Both the position numbers and the translations under genes were made by a program. Positions 27,666 to 37,954 of a stretch of 64,000 nucleotides of DNA are shown here, piece after piece (positions within the stretch are counted from its first letter, which is position 1; the number at the start of each line of letters is the position of its first letter). The notes beneath the pieces are model-generated. The model made no database searches. It was not told the DNA's origin and saw only the letters and a list, made by a program, of their open reading frames with translations. Location of the stretch: positions 2,294,001-2,358,000 of the forward strand of contig NZ_CP072453.1 of assembly GCF_019343475.1 (NCBI RefSeq). The letters run 5' to 3'. This DNA is from Providencia sp. R33. GTDB lineage: Bacteria > Pseudomonadota > Gammaproteobacteria > Enterobacterales > Enterobacteriaceae.

Positions 27666-28301
27666 CTATTCATCCTGTAAGAAAGGGTTAGTTTTGCGCT
27701 CAAAACCTAAGTTTGACATCGGGCCATGACCCGGAATGAACTGGTAATCATCCCCTAATGGCAACACTTTGTTTTTAATCGAAGCAATTAAATCTTGGTG
27801 GTTACCACGTGGAAAATCACTGCGCCCTACACCACCTTTAAATAACACATCACCCATTGAAATCAGTTTATCATCATGATTAACAAAAATTATATGACCA
27901 GGCGTATGCCCAGGGCAATGCAGCACATCAAAGGAAATTCCGCCGCAGGTCACTTTGTCCCCTTCTTCTAGCCAGTAATCAGGCGTGAAATCAGGGCATT
28001 CTCCGATATAAAACATCGCATTTTGCTCTGCAAGGTTTTCAATCCAGAAAGCATCTTCTTTCTGAGGACCATAAATGGGCACTGAAAAATGTTTGGAAAG
28101 TATGGCTGATGCGCCAATATGGTCAGAATGACCGTGGGTAAGTAGAATTTTTGTGAGTGTTAATCCACGGCTTTCGATAGCAGAAATCAATTTTTCTGCT
28201 TCACCACCGGGATCAACCACAACTGCGTCTAACGTATTTTCATCCCAAATAACCTGACAGTTTTGCATAAACGGCGTTACTGGGATAATAGTATATTTCA
28301 T
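27666..28301 (-). CDS. gloC: GloC (YcbL), type II glyoxalase / hydroxyacylglutathione hydrolase
   Basis: Metallo-beta-lactamase-fold hydrolase of 211 residues (E. coli YcbL 215) that releases D-lactate from S-lactoylglutathione in methylglyoxal detoxification. The zinc motif HGHSDH has His56, His58, Asp60 and His61, followed by HCPGHTPGH and the FIPGHGP third zinc segment. The short C-terminus (NPFLQDE) lacks the long tail of GloB. The gene is downstream of mepK on the same strand, as in E. coli; its other neighbour in E. coli, aspC, is displaced here by the toxin gene. Confidence 0.93.
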   Translation of the reverse strand: MKYTIIPVTPFMQNCQVIWDENTLDAVVVDPGGEAEKLISAIESRGLTLTKILLTHGHSDHIGASAILSKHFSVPIYGPQKEDAFWIENLAEQNAMFYIGECPDFTPDYWLEEGDKVTCGGISFDVLHCPGHTPGHIIFVNHDDKLISMGDVLFKGGVGRSDFPRGNHQDLIASIKNKVLPLGDDYQFIPGHGPMSNLGFERKTNPFLQDE

Positions 28302-28340
28302 CGAACAATTACTCCGTAATCTGTGTCACCTATGCACAGA

Positions 28341-28889
28341 TTACCACGTTCTTGCTGGTCCTGTATCGATATGAATGAAATTGCTTCTTGGGTAATAACC
28401 AACGCCACCTGCACCCATTTTTAATGCAGCTTTACGGACATTGCTTAATTGTAGACCTTCGATATGGAAATCCATCGCTTGTCCGCGGGTGTGATAGCTT
28501 TTTTTCGCAACACCTGAACTTTTACTGCGCAATTTATTATTGGTTTCTAAAGAACGGTAACCGGAGATTAATTGAACAGGTTTATTCGTCCCCATCATCA
28601 TTTGCAGTAAATAGATTTGATCGAACAATTTTGGATCAATCGTTTTGACCTTGTCACAACGGTAATCACGGAAAAGATGATTTAAACGAGCAAGTTCAGA
28701 TTTATTGTAACGGCGGCCATCAAAAAATTCTGTTTTTAAAAACTCGCCAGTATTAATATTCTGAAAACGTAAAATGCGAGGGCGCGGTGTCGTCATGGCG
28801 GCAAATACATGGCTTGGTAACAAACTGAGGCCCACTGTTGCAGCGCCAATTCCCAGCCATTTTCTGCGGGTTTGATCAATAATATCCAT
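28341..28889 (-). CDS. mepK: MepK (YcbK), Tat-exported LD-crosslink murein endopeptidase
   Basis: Periplasmic M15-type peptidoglycan endopeptidase of 182 residues, the E. coli length when the ATG at 28889 is used; an in-frame ATG 24 codons upstream gives an unsupported extension. The N-terminus has a twin-arginine signal (TRRKWLGIGAATVGLSLL, cut near AFA/AM). Zinc-binding motifs SYHTRGQAMDFHI and NFIHIDTGP are present. In E. coli it cleaves mDAP-mDAP crosslinks made by L,D-transpeptidases, and it neighbours ldtD here as there. Confidence 0.93.
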   Translation of the reverse strand: MDIIDQTRRKWLGIGAATVGLSLLPSHVFAAMTTPRPRILRFQNINTGEFLKTEFFDGRRYNKSELARLNHLFRDYRCDKVKTIDPKLFDQIYLLQMMMGTNKPVQLISGYRSLETNNKLRSKSSGVAKKSYHTRGQAMDFHIEGLQLSNVRKAALKMGAGGVGYYPRSNFIHIDTGPARTW

Positions 28890-29203
28890 AGGTGATAGCT
28901 CAGACTCTAATAATTTAAATAAATATTCGATGAATTTCAGACAACCTATTGAGTCTAGCAAATCACACTCAGTTTTAATGTATAATTATGTAAAGATATG
29001 CATACTTTAAGGCAAATTTATTGCAATATTCGTCAAAAATAGAGTCATATCACTAAATTCTGCGTCTTAACATTATTATTACGTTAAATCTGCTGCAATG
29101 TATTTGAGATCGCCACAACATCAATAATCTAATTTAAATGATAATCTCAAGTTATGAATTAACAACGGAATTGTTTGGAATCAAACTGAATAGATAGGAA
29201 GTC
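28890..29203. other. ldtD-mepK intergenic region
   Basis: About 310 AT-rich bases with the mepK/gloC promoter presumably inside. I see no gene or clear regulatory site. Confidence 0.4.
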
Positions 29204-29233
29204 AAAAAAATAGAGAGGTTTCCCCCTCTATTT
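29204..29233 (-). terminator. Rho-independent terminator of ldtD
   Basis: AAATAGAG/CTCTATTT stem with additional GG/CC pairs around a short loop; on the minus strand it runs into seven T. Confidence 0.8.
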
Positions 29234-29253
29234 ATTCATTTATTATTGAGATA

Positions 29254-31038
29254 TTACAGCATGATTTTTTTCAATAATGGCAAATACTTATCTGCATTAT
29301 CAATACTGTTATCATATTGATAGATATCTGCACGGTATTGCGGTTGCTGATCTTTATCCACCCAAGCTGTTTGGTAATAAAGATAGACAGGAATTCGGTC
29401 AGGAATATTGACGTAACGTGTTGACCCTTCCTTCAATGCGCCATCAATACGCTTTTGTTCCCAACCTGCATCGCCAAGTAAAATACTGGCAAGCTCACTA
29501 GCTTTATTCACACGTACGCAGCCTGAGCTTATCGCACGTGCGTTACGGTTAAATAAGCTGTGGTTTGGCGTGTCATGCAAATAAATCGCATCAGAACTTG
29601 GCATATTGAATTTATAGCGCCCTAACGAATTCGTTGGGCCTGGTGCCTGCCGAATACGGTATGGGAAATTTGCTGGGGTGATATTGTCCCAATCGATTGA
29701 GTAAGGATTTATTTCATAAGAATCCGCCCCCCAACCTGAATAAACCGTATACCCTTTGCGGCTAAAGTAACTTGGATCTTGTTTTCCTCTTGGGGCGATA
29801 TCTTTACGCGCCATATTTGTTGGCACACTCCAAGGCGGATTAATAACCACATTATTTAATGCGCTGCTCATAATGGGTGTTTTGCGATCTGCACGGCCAA
29901 CAATCACCTTAGAATCAAGGATAACTTCATCATTAAGATAAAAATCTAATGAATAACCTGGAATATTAACTAAAATTCCAGTGCCATTACTCGCAGGAAT
30001 AATACGCAAACGTTGAATATTCAGTGCCATCAAGCCTGCTTTTTGCGTTGGCTTCATATTTAGCCAAACTCGTGTCCCCTTTCCAATCACACCATCAGCT
30101 TCTAAGCCATACTGCAATTGAAATTTTTTAACGGCATCGACCAGTTCTTGATCATAAACTTTAGAGGCTACGCTAGCTGATTTTGCAGGTTCGACTGCCA
30201 AAACCTCAGTCGGTTGTTCGCTTGCTTGCTCTGCAACTTGCGCTAACGTTTCTGGAGCTTCAGTCCCAACAACGTCTTCTGTGGCACTTTCACCTAACAA
30301 ACCTTCTCGTTGTAAAATTTTACGTAACACAAGCACATCATCACTGGATTGCCCCGGTTTTAATGCCTTGGTTCCCGTAATTTCTAACTCATCTTCAGGC
30401 AACGCCAGCAATTTCAGCATTTCCTTACGCATTGGCTGGTACAGTGGGTGATTAGGTGCTTGCGCTTTAACCCACTCAGTTAGACGCTGAGATTCGACGG
30501 CATCTAACCATGGTTTCATTTGAGCCGCTGTCGGCGCAATGATTTTATATGGCCGGTTTGTATATAACCAGTATTGCCCGCTTACTTCAACAGAGGACAA
30601 ATATTGAAGATAGCCAAGCATCGCATCAGACAATATAACATCACGACCAAGCTCACTAAGTTGATTATTTTCCAACATAGATAACCATTCACTAAATTGC
30701 GGTTGCATACCAGAAAGTGAAAGTTCGGCTATTTGTTGTTGGAATTGGCTAATCGCTGTTTCATCTTGCCATAGCAACTTCATTTGCTTATCGGCATATA
30801 ACTTAGCGAGTTGCGTAGCAAAAACAGGTTTCACATCAGCTGGAAGGGAAGCCGTTATTTTTGCCATACTCTGTGTTGGTGTTACCGTGATAGACTCTTT
30901 AACCTCAACAACTTGTGGTTGTTGAGTTTCGGTTACACTTTGCTGCGTATTTTCATCATTGGAAAATGCAGGGAATTGGAATGCCATTAACCCACATATT
31001 ACTGAGACTTGCAGAGCTTTCACTCTTCTCTTTGCCAT
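29254..31038 (-). CDS. ldtD: LdtD (YcbB), L,D-transpeptidase
   Basis: Periplasmic enzyme of 594 residues (E. coli 615) that forms 3-3 (mDAP-mDAP) crosslinks and can confer beta-lactam bypass. It has an N-terminal signal segment (KRRVKALQVSVICGLMAFQFPAFS), a scaffold domain, a PG-binding domain with an inserted linker rich in Glu/Ala (residues about 255-295), and a YkuD catalytic domain with HDTPNHSLF and ISSGCVRV, catalytic Cys507. The opposing endopeptidase gene mepK follows downstream. Confidence 0.95.
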   Translation of the reverse strand: MAKRRVKALQVSVICGLMAFQFPAFSNDENTQQSVTETQQPQVVEVKESITVTPTQSMAKITASLPADVKPVFATQLAKLYADKQMKLLWQDETAISQFQQQIAELSLSGMQPQFSEWLSMLENNQLSELGRDVILSDAMLGYLQYLSSVEVSGQYWLYTNRPYKIIAPTAAQMKPWLDAVESQRLTEWVKAQAPNHPLYQPMRKEMLKLLALPEDELEITGTKALKPGQSSDDVLVLRKILQREGLLGESATEDVVGTEAPETLAQVAEQASEQPTEVLAVEPAKSASVASKVYDQELVDAVKKFQLQYGLEADGVIGKGTRVWLNMKPTQKAGLMALNIQRLRIIPASNGTGILVNIPGYSLDFYLNDEVILDSKVIVGRADRKTPIMSSALNNVVINPPWSVPTNMARKDIAPRGKQDPSYFSRKGYTVYSGWGADSYEINPYSIDWDNITPANFPYRIRQAPGPTNSLGRYKFNMPSSDAIYLHDTPNHSLFNRNARAISSGCVRVNKASELASILLGDAGWEQKRIDGALKEGSTRYVNIPDRIPVYLYYQTAWVDKDQQPQYRADIYQYDNSIDNADKYLPLLKKIML

Positions 31039-31425
31039 ACATCCACCTTAAGTTACTACATGGATAACAATAGTTTTTATTATAGTTGCGATTTGATTGT
31101 ATTTTATTTTAACAATAATGTTATAGGAATAGACTAATTTTAGTGATTTTGAATGTTCAATCATCTGAAATAATTAAAAGCCAAATAGGCACTTGAGAAG
31201 TAGAATTATTCCCATCTTTAACAATTCTGCGTATTGAGTTCATTAAACTCCGCATTAAACATAGTTGAATTTTATTTTAAATAAAAGTATTTACCTGCTC
31301 TTATTTGGCTCACTAATAACCTTACTAATAATAATGAAATGAAGTTTAAAAAATAAGTTCGAGCCTTGCTGGTTTATTCAAATTAGTTAAATAAGACTCC
31401 CCCATCGTTAAGTATTCATCGATAC
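31039..31425. other. mukB-ldtD intergenic region
   Basis: About 390 AT-rich bases upstream of ldtD. No gene is supported and no regulator site is recognised. Confidence 0.4.
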
Positions 31426-31461
31426 AAAAATGCCGATATCTATTACTAGATATCGGCATTT
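31426..31461 (-). terminator. Rho-independent terminator of the cmoM-mukFEB operon
   Basis: A perfect 15-bp stem (AAATGCCGATATCTA and complement) with a 4-base loop runs into a T tract on the minus strand, 20 bases past the mukB stop. Confidence 0.9.
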
Positions 31462-31480
31462 AATTAAATCACATTCGCTA

Positions 31481-34400
31481 TTATTGCTGCAATGGGGCTT
31501 CAATTGCTGGGCTATCTTGCCCAAAACCTTTCAGACCAACTACATGCACATGCTCATTATTACCAAACACTTTACGTACCAGCTTATAGGTGGTGCCTTT
31601 TTCAGGGCTGATATTTTCAGGTGCCGCAATAATTAATTGCATTTCCAACCTATCACACAGTTCAAAGAGCGTGGCAATCGATTTTGCATCCAATCGAGCT
31701 GCCTCATCCAAGAACAGCAAGCGGCAAGGAATAATATCTTTCGCACGTAAACGGCGCGATTCCTCTTCCCAGCTTTGCACAACCATGACTAGGATAGACA
31801 TCCCCGTACCAATCGCTTCACCAGTTGATAACGCACCACTTTCTGCTTTTAACCAACCATCTGAACCGCGGTTAACCTCTACATCTAACTCCAAATAGTT
31901 ACGGTAATCTAACAGCTCTTCACCGATAGTTTGTGGTAAACGCTGCCCAACATCCACTTGTGGATTCAGACGTTGATACAGTTTTGCCATCGCTTCAGAG
32001 AACGTTAAGCGCTGGCTAGTGAATAAGTCTTGGTGCATTTCGCTTTCTTCGGATAGCACGCTCAGTAACAATGCATGGCTTTCTCGAATATTGACGTTTA
32101 GACGTACCCCTTTAACCTGACCAAATGCTACCGCTTGTAACCCTTGGTTCAACATACGGATACGGTTTTGCTCACGCTGGATAGTTTTGCGGATAATATT
32201 TGCCACACTTTTCGAGCTAATGGCCAGTTTTTGCTCACGTGCAGTTAATTCTTCCGTTAAACGCGCAAGCTCAATTTCCATTTGCTCAATCGCATCGATT
32301 GGGTCATCGGTGCGAATGATATCTTGGCGAATACGCTCACGCAGGTGCTGATAAACAGCAATAAAGAATTGGATCTTACGCTCTGGGTGTTTTGGATCTT
32401 CCGATAAACGTAAAACATCACGTAAATGTTCGTTATCTGAAACAGCTAAACGTAATGCCCCCAGTGCCTTATCCGACATCGAACGCAGACTGTCACCATC
32501 TGTGTACGCAAGTTCTCGGCGGTGTAAACGGCGTTCAACGCCGTTATCTTTCACTAAACGCATCACCGCACACCAACCAGCTTTGGCGGAAACGACTTGC
32601 TCACGAAGCTGGAAGTAGTCTTTTTCAAGTTTGCGCAGACGCTTTTGTAAGTTATCCATTTCAGCTTCACAAAGCGTCAGCTGTTTTTCTAACTGGTTAA
32701 TGCGGCTGCGGTTTTCCATTACTCGTTGATGTAGTTCATCACGGCGAATACGAGCACGTTCTTGCGCATCTGGGTCGGCTTTTACACCGATTTCCTGCAT
32801 CTCGACTTCTAACTCTTTCAGCATTTCCTGCTTCGTGTCAAAAGAGCTACGTAATGAGGCAAAAACTTGGTGATATTGGGCAGACTGAGCTTGGTGCTGA
32901 CGTAGCTGCTCGCGAGCACGCGTACGTTCTGTCTCCGCTTGCTCTAAACGTTGGCGTAATTTTTCGTTGAGGTCGGCATTTTCATTGACCATACCCGTCG
33001 AGTCACTGTAACTAAAGTGAGCACGGCGTTGAACAACTTCAACCACAGCAAAGGCTTGCTGTTTCGCATTTTGCTGCGCGTGTTTTGCAGTATCATAATC
33101 TTTGCGCAATTGGTCGTGCTGCTCAGGATCGCTGAGTAATACCGTCACAATTGGCTCTAATTTTTCTAACGCATGACCATGTTTATTTAGGAAATGTGCC
33201 GCTTCTTCTGCTTCAATCAGCTCTTCACTAATTTCTTCTGCTCTATCTGCCAAGGTCTCATCTAGCAGTAACCCCATTTGAGGTAAAAGGCGATTCAAAG
33301 AGGCTAAGCTTTCTTTACCTTGAGCAAACTGTTGGCGTTGCTGAGATGTTTGCTCTTCGAATTGGCTTAAAGCACGCTCTAGTTCAGTACGTTTTTGATT
33401 TAACGTCCGAATTTCGGCTTCAGGGTCATCTTCAAACGCCACAGAAATATGCTGACCAATAAAACGGCTGAATGCTTGGTGTGCACGCTGAATTTTTTGC
33501 ACATCAAAAGAGAGTGTCGCATAACGCTCTGCGAGCTCATCACGTTCTGCTGTGAGCGACTCTAAATGGCTTTCACGCGCTGCGCGACCAAACAGTGGCA
33601 ATTCAGGGTATCGCGAATAACGCCATTGACGCTCAGATGAACGCACTAATACTGCATTTTCAAACTCTTGTGCATCAAAAACGCTATCATCGAAAGAAGA
33701 TGGGTCCCCCTCGATAAAATACACATCATCAGGGCAATCTTGTAGTGAATCCAGCTGACTACGAACTGCATCAAGGTCTTGTACCACGATACCGTGACGA
33801 GCTGGACCGTACAGCGCAGAGAAATAAGCAGCATCTTCAATGGTAATATCATCATAGATTTCAGACAGTAAAACACCATTGAAACGCTCTGCCAGCGCTA
33901 ACATGCGACTGTCTTCTGCCCCACTTGGCTGGCTTAAACGCTCGATTTGTTTTTCAAGGTCGCGGCGCTGGGCTGCAACTTCATCACGCTCAACGGTAAT
34001 TTCACGCTCTTGCTCCAGCAATTGCTGCATAAACTCAGTAACTGCGGTGCTTGAATCAAATGTTTCGTTCGATTGTTCGTTCAGTTGTGTTAACGCTTCT
34101 TGAGCAACAATCCACGCTGGGGCTTTCGCTGAAAGTTGAGCAATACGTTGGCGAATTTGTTCCAACTCTTGGCGCATTTGCATGCGTCTTTCGCCACTTT
34201 CATTGACACCAATACTTAATTCTTCTTGCTGAGCTTCAAGCTCTGCCATTAATGCATCAAGTTCATCTGGCTCATAGCTTTGGCCTTGGCGTTTACAAAA
34301 TTCTGCGAGTAACCTTTCTGCATTTTGCTGGCTACTTAAACGCTGTTGTAATTCAGATAGTTGCATGCGTAAAGGTTGAACACGCTCAGCCAAATGCTGT

Positions 34401-35923
34401 TGGGATGACCAATCGCGCAATAATACTCGTGCTTGTTGATAGGCATCGCTGCGGCTAACCTCACCCACCATGTTCTTAACGAGTTGATAAGCTTGCTCAA
34501 ATTGGCTATGCGCAGCATCTGCAACACTCATTTTTTGTTCAAGCGCCAATAAAGCTTCTGTCGCTTGCTGTTCGCGGGCCTCAAACGTGTCTAACCATTC
34601 ATCTGCATTATCGATGGTTAATTCAGGTAATTGACACAACTCACGCGCACGGTTCAGCGCATGCAACGCTTGTTGATATTGAATGGCTCGGGTTTGCTGT
34701 ACATCAAGTGCTTGCTGGTAATCGGCGAGCTGATTTTTTAACTCATCAACTTCAATTTCAGCTGCTTCAGCACGCGCCTCAAATTCTTCTTGTGATTCAG
34801 TCGCTTCTGCAACAACTTCACTTTGTTCTTCAAGGCGATATGTTAGCTCTTCGATATCAGCTTGATAACGGTCAATTTTCTCTTGTTGGCGCAGTGCTGC
34901 TTGCACTAAGTTTAAGTGGTCACTCGCTGCTTGGTAGTCCGCTTCTAATTCTGTCGACGAGCCATTTTGTTCATTTAATTCACGCGCCATTTCAACGCTG
35001 CGAACTTGCTCAACACGGAGTTGCTTACGGCTGGCATAGAGTTCATTGCGCGCCGCCAATGCTGCATCAAGGTGAATTCGTCGCTCATTTGAGTGACGCA
35101 TGTAATCCGCAGAAACATAATCTGTGGCTTGGCTAATCAAATGTTTGAATAGGTCGCGGTCTGATTGCGTAACACGAATAGCTTCAAGAGTTAAACGGTT
35201 TTCTCGTAATGCCGCTTCCATATCTTGGAAAGCTTTACGAACCCCACTGTTTTCTGGCAGTAAATAGTCGCGTAGTGAGCGTGTGATCGCACTTGAAATC
35301 CCGCCATATAGCGATGCTTCAATAAGACGGTAATATTTACTGCGATCCCCTGCTGAACGCAGACGTTTAGGCAATACGCCTAATTCAAACAGAATCGAAT
35401 GATAATCTGTAATCGAGTTAAATTGCTTGAATAAAATACCTTCTTGCTCTTCAAGTCTTTCTTTTAACTCATTTAATGGAATAACTTTGGCCTGACGGCC
35501 GTCAATCACTTCCGTTAAAATTTCTGTCGGTACAGTGGCAAGTGGCACACCTTGCACCATAAATGGCTTAATATCGACTTTTTTATCACGTCCAGCCACT
35601 TGTTGTAAGCGCACACCGACCATGACGCGCTGGTGTTTTGAGTTCAGCACATCCAAAATGGCATAACAGACGCCAGGACGTAATTTACCGTGTAAACCTT
35701 TATCACGGGAACCTGATGTCGCCCCCGCCTCTGTGGTATTACGAAAATGCAGCAAGGTTAAATCAGGGATCATGGCAGTAATAAACGCCGCCATGGTGGT
35801 TGATTTACCCGCACCGTTTCCCCCTGAAAGCGTGGTCACCAGCTCATCAAGGTCAAAAGTTCGAGCAAAAAAACCGTTCCAATTAACCAGCGTCAGTGAG
35901 CGAAATTTTCCGCGTTCAATCAT
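31481..35923 (-). CDS. mukB: MukB, SMC-like chromosome condensin
   Basis: Condensin ATPase of 1480 residues (E. coli 1486) that loops and segregates the chromosome with MukE and MukF. Walker A GGNGAGKS spans residues 34-41. Long heptad-rich coiled-coil arms flank a central hinge (around YFSALYGPARHGIVVQDLD). The C-terminal head has the signature LSTGEAIGTGMSILVM and Walker B RLLFLDEAARLD. The start overlaps the mukE stop by one base (TAATG), so translation is coupled. Confidence 0.97.
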   Translation of the reverse strand: MIERGKFRSLTLVNWNGFFARTFDLDELVTTLSGGNGAGKSTTMAAFITAMIPDLTLLHFRNTTEAGATSGSRDKGLHGKLRPGVCYAILDVLNSKHQRVMVGVRLQQVAGRDKKVDIKPFMVQGVPLATVPTEILTEVIDGRQAKVIPLNELKERLEEQEGILFKQFNSITDYHSILFELGVLPKRLRSAGDRSKYYRLIEASLYGGISSAITRSLRDYLLPENSGVRKAFQDMEAALRENRLTLEAIRVTQSDRDLFKHLISQATDYVSADYMRHSNERRIHLDAALAARNELYASRKQLRVEQVRSVEMARELNEQNGSSTELEADYQAASDHLNLVQAALRQQEKIDRYQADIEELTYRLEEQSEVVAEATESQEEFEARAEAAEIEVDELKNQLADYQQALDVQQTRAIQYQQALHALNRARELCQLPELTIDNADEWLDTFEAREQQATEALLALEQKMSVADAAHSQFEQAYQLVKNMVGEVSRSDAYQQARVLLRDWSSQQHLAERVQPLRMQLSELQQRLSSQQNAERLLAEFCKRQGQSYEPDELDALMAELEAQQEELSIGVNESGERRMQMRQELEQIRQRIAQLSAKAPAWIVAQEALTQLNEQSNETFDSSTAVTEFMQQLLEQEREITVERDEVAAQRRDLEKQIERLSQPSGAEDSRMLALAERFNGVLLSEIYDDITIEDAAYFSALYGPARHGIVVQDLDAVRSQLDSLQDCPDDVYFIEGDPSSFDDSVFDAQEFENAVLVRSSERQWRYSRYPELPLFGRAARESHLESLTAERDELAERYATLSFDVQKIQRAHQAFSRFIGQHISVAFEDDPEAEIRTLNQKRTELERALSQFEEQTSQQRQQFAQGKESLASLNRLLPQMGLLLDETLADRAEEISEELIEAEEAAHFLNKHGHALEKLEPIVTVLLSDPEQHDQLRKDYDTAKHAQQNAKQQAFAVVEVVQRRAHFSYSDSTGMVNENADLNEKLRQRLEQAETERTRAREQLRQHQAQSAQYHQVFASLRSSFDTKQEMLKELEVEMQEIGVKADPDAQERARIRRDELHQRVMENRSRINQLEKQLTLCEAEMDNLQKRLRKLEKDYFQLREQVVSAKAGWCAVMRLVKDNGVERRLHRRELAYTDGDSLRSMSDKALGALRLAVSDNEHLRDVLRLSEDPKHPERKIQFFIAVYQHLRERIRQDIIRTDDPIDAIEQMEIELARLTEELTAREQKLAISSKSVANIIRKTIQREQNRIRMLNQGLQAVAFGQVKGVRLNVNIRESHALLLSVLSEESEMHQDLFTSQRLTFSEAMAKLYQRLNPQVDVGQRLPQTIGEELLDYRNYLELDVEVNRGSDGWLKAESGALSTGEAIGTGMSILVMVVQSWEEESRRLRAKDIIPCRLLFLDEAARLDAKSIATLFELCDRLEMQLIIAAPENISPEKGTTYKLVRKVFGNNEHVHVVGLKGFGQDSPAIEAPLQQ

Positions 35924-36648
35924 TATTCTTCATCCTCATCACTTTCTGCTGGGTCTTGGCTATCTTCGACTTCATCTTCATCACTGTCTTTAAGTGATAA
36001 TTCACCATCAAGGGAAATCGCTTCACCATCACGGATCATACGTAATTGGGCATCTTGCGGGTTATCACCGCTGCGCACATCAGCACCAAAACGGAAAACC
36101 GATTCACTAATAATAAATTTACTCGAATCATTTTGCAGAAAATGCACCATCCCTAAACGGCGTAAACGGTTTAGGGAGGTTCTTAGTTTTTCCTGCAATT
36201 TTTGTTTATCAAGGTCAGAGCCTGTCGAGCGTTGATTAACAAATTTCAATAATTTGCTTTCATCCGCCAGCGATAACAGCTCCTCAAATAACTCTTGTGA
36301 GGTAAAAATACCTTGGTTGCTTAAGCGTTCAGGGCTCAAATAGAGGTAACAAAGAATTTTCCCTACCATCATATCCAACTCAGACAACACAGAGCGTGGA
36401 ATTAATGTGGTTGAGCGAGGGCGCAGATAGAAAAAACCTTCAGGCGCACGAATTAACTCAACGTTATAACGTGCATAAAATTGCTCTAACGCTTCCTGAA
36501 AATCCATCAAAAATGCGTGGTTATCAAGGTCATCAACGCTAATATGGCGACCTGAACGCAATTGGCTGTCTAGCTCTGGAAAAATCGGGTTAGCTAATGC
36601 TTGAGCCAGCTTAACTGGCATAAATTGTTCAATATTTGTCGATGACAT
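35923..36648 (-). CDS. mukE: MukE, condensin accessory subunit
   Basis: KITE-type winged-helix subunit of 241 residues (E. coli 234) that bridges MukF and MukB. The start MSSTNIEQFMPVKLAQALANP matches E. coli, and lies 20 bases inside the end of mukF. The body (YNVELIRAPEGFFYLRPRSTTLIPRSVLSELDMMVGK is split across the first half) is highly conserved. The C-terminal tail is longer and very acidic (Glu/Asp/Ser repeats). Confidence 0.95.
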   Translation of the reverse strand: MSSTNIEQFMPVKLAQALANPIFPELDSQLRSGRHISVDDLDNHAFLMDFQEALEQFYARYNVELIRAPEGFFYLRPRSTTLIPRSVLSELDMMVGKILCYLYLSPERLSNQGIFTSQELFEELLSLADESKLLKFVNQRSTGSDLDKQKLQEKLRTSLNRLRRLGMVHFLQNDSSKFIISESVFRFGADVRSGDNPQDAQLRMIRDGEAISLDGELSLKDSDEDEVEDSQDPAESDEDEE

Positions 36649-37954
36649 GTGCCTGTACCTTGGCTCCGTGATCATTAATAGCTTGCCATTCTGCCGGTAA
36701 CCCCGCCAAATCAGCCTCTGCGATACCTAATCTTACAGCTTGATCAATAATAATTCGCGCCACATCAAAATGACGTTTTTGCGGATACTGCTGCAAGTAA
36801 TCATGTAATACACGACCAACATCTAATGGACGTTGCTCTGTTTTGTAGAACGCGAGCTCTGCTTCCATTAGTTCTGCAAGCCTATCATTTAATTCGCTAA
36901 ATTCTTCAAATTCCAGCTCTGGCGGTAACTCACCCGTGACTTCTTCATCATGCAAGGCAAGCTCTTCATCTCGCATATCAAATAACCGCTCAGCATTGGT
37001 GTAAGTGAGTGCCCAAGGGCTATCGAGATAATGTTGAACTGACTGGCGTAACCGCTGAGAAAATATACGGTTTTTATCCATATCAATCGCGGTACGGATA
37101 AATTTATGTACGTGGCGGTCATAGCCAATCCAAAGATCAATAGACTGTTGCCCCCAACTCACAATACGGTCTAATTTATTTTGCAAATCAAAGACTAACC
37201 TATCAACCATATCGGAAAACACAGGTGCGTTCATATTTGCTTCTTGGATACGTAACAAGTTGGCTTGCAGTTTATCCCCTGCAGCTTCTAACGTATCTTG
37301 CAATTCCCTAAGTGTTCCAGAGGTTTCTGACAGTAATTGCTCACAGTTGGCAATCGCCGCTTGCCAATCTTGGTTTAGCAGCGCTGCAATATCTTCTTTT
37401 ACAGAGTTTTGTTGCTCATCCATGATCCGCTGGGATAAATCAATGCTATCAAAGATTTCAGCGACAGAATATTTTAGTGGGGCAAAAACGTAACGGTGCC
37501 AATAAAACTCATCACCACCTTCTTCGGCTGCTTCTGCCGCACGTTGCAATTCTCCTGCAACGATAGAAAGTTGCATCGAAAGCCGCAACGTTGAAAACTC
37601 ACGCTGGCGAATGTAATAGTCACTAATACCAATACCCAATGGGGTTAAACGATAGATTGCATTGCCTTCGACAATATCACTGGCAAAACGGTTAAATATT
37701 TTCTGGCGTACCATATCATTAATGGCATTGTTTGCCCGTACCGCCAGTGATTCAGTGGTTTGCTCAAACCCTTTACAGACCTCACGGAAGGCATCGACCA
37801 ATTCCACTTCGCTCATCTCACCATTTACCCGCTCGCTGTTCAATACAGCAACGGCAAGTAAAAACGCTAAACGTTCAGCGGGAAGTGAAATTGCAAAATC
37901 GTTTTTTCGTGCCCAAGACACGAGCTCAGGGACGGTCTGGGAAAAATCACTCAT
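36629..37954 (-). CDS. mukF: MukF, kleisin subunit of the MukBEF condensin
   Basis: Kleisin of 441 residues (E. coli 440). The N-terminal winged-helix dimerisation region (VPELVSWARKNDFAISLP) is followed by a helical and coiled-coil middle part and a C-terminal winged helix that contacts the MukB head. It overlaps cmoM by 4 bases upstream (ATGA) and mukE by 20 bases downstream, making a tightly coupled operon. Confidence 0.96.
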   Translation of the reverse strand: MSDFSQTVPELVSWARKNDFAISLPAERLAFLLAVAVLNSERVNGEMSEVELVDAFREVCKGFEQTTESLAVRANNAINDMVRQKIFNRFASDIVEGNAIYRLTPLGIGISDYYIRQREFSTLRLSMQLSIVAGELQRAAEAAEEGGDEFYWHRYVFAPLKYSVAEIFDSIDLSQRIMDEQQNSVKEDIAALLNQDWQAAIANCEQLLSETSGTLRELQDTLEAAGDKLQANLLRIQEANMNAPVFSDMVDRLVFDLQNKLDRIVSWGQQSIDLWIGYDRHVHKFIRTAIDMDKNRIFSQRLRQSVQHYLDSPWALTYTNAERLFDMRDEELALHDEEVTGELPPELEFEEFSELNDRLAELMEAELAFYKTEQRPLDVGRVLHDYLQQYPQKRHFDVARIIIDQAVRLGIAEADLAGLPAEWQAINDHGAKVQAHVIDKY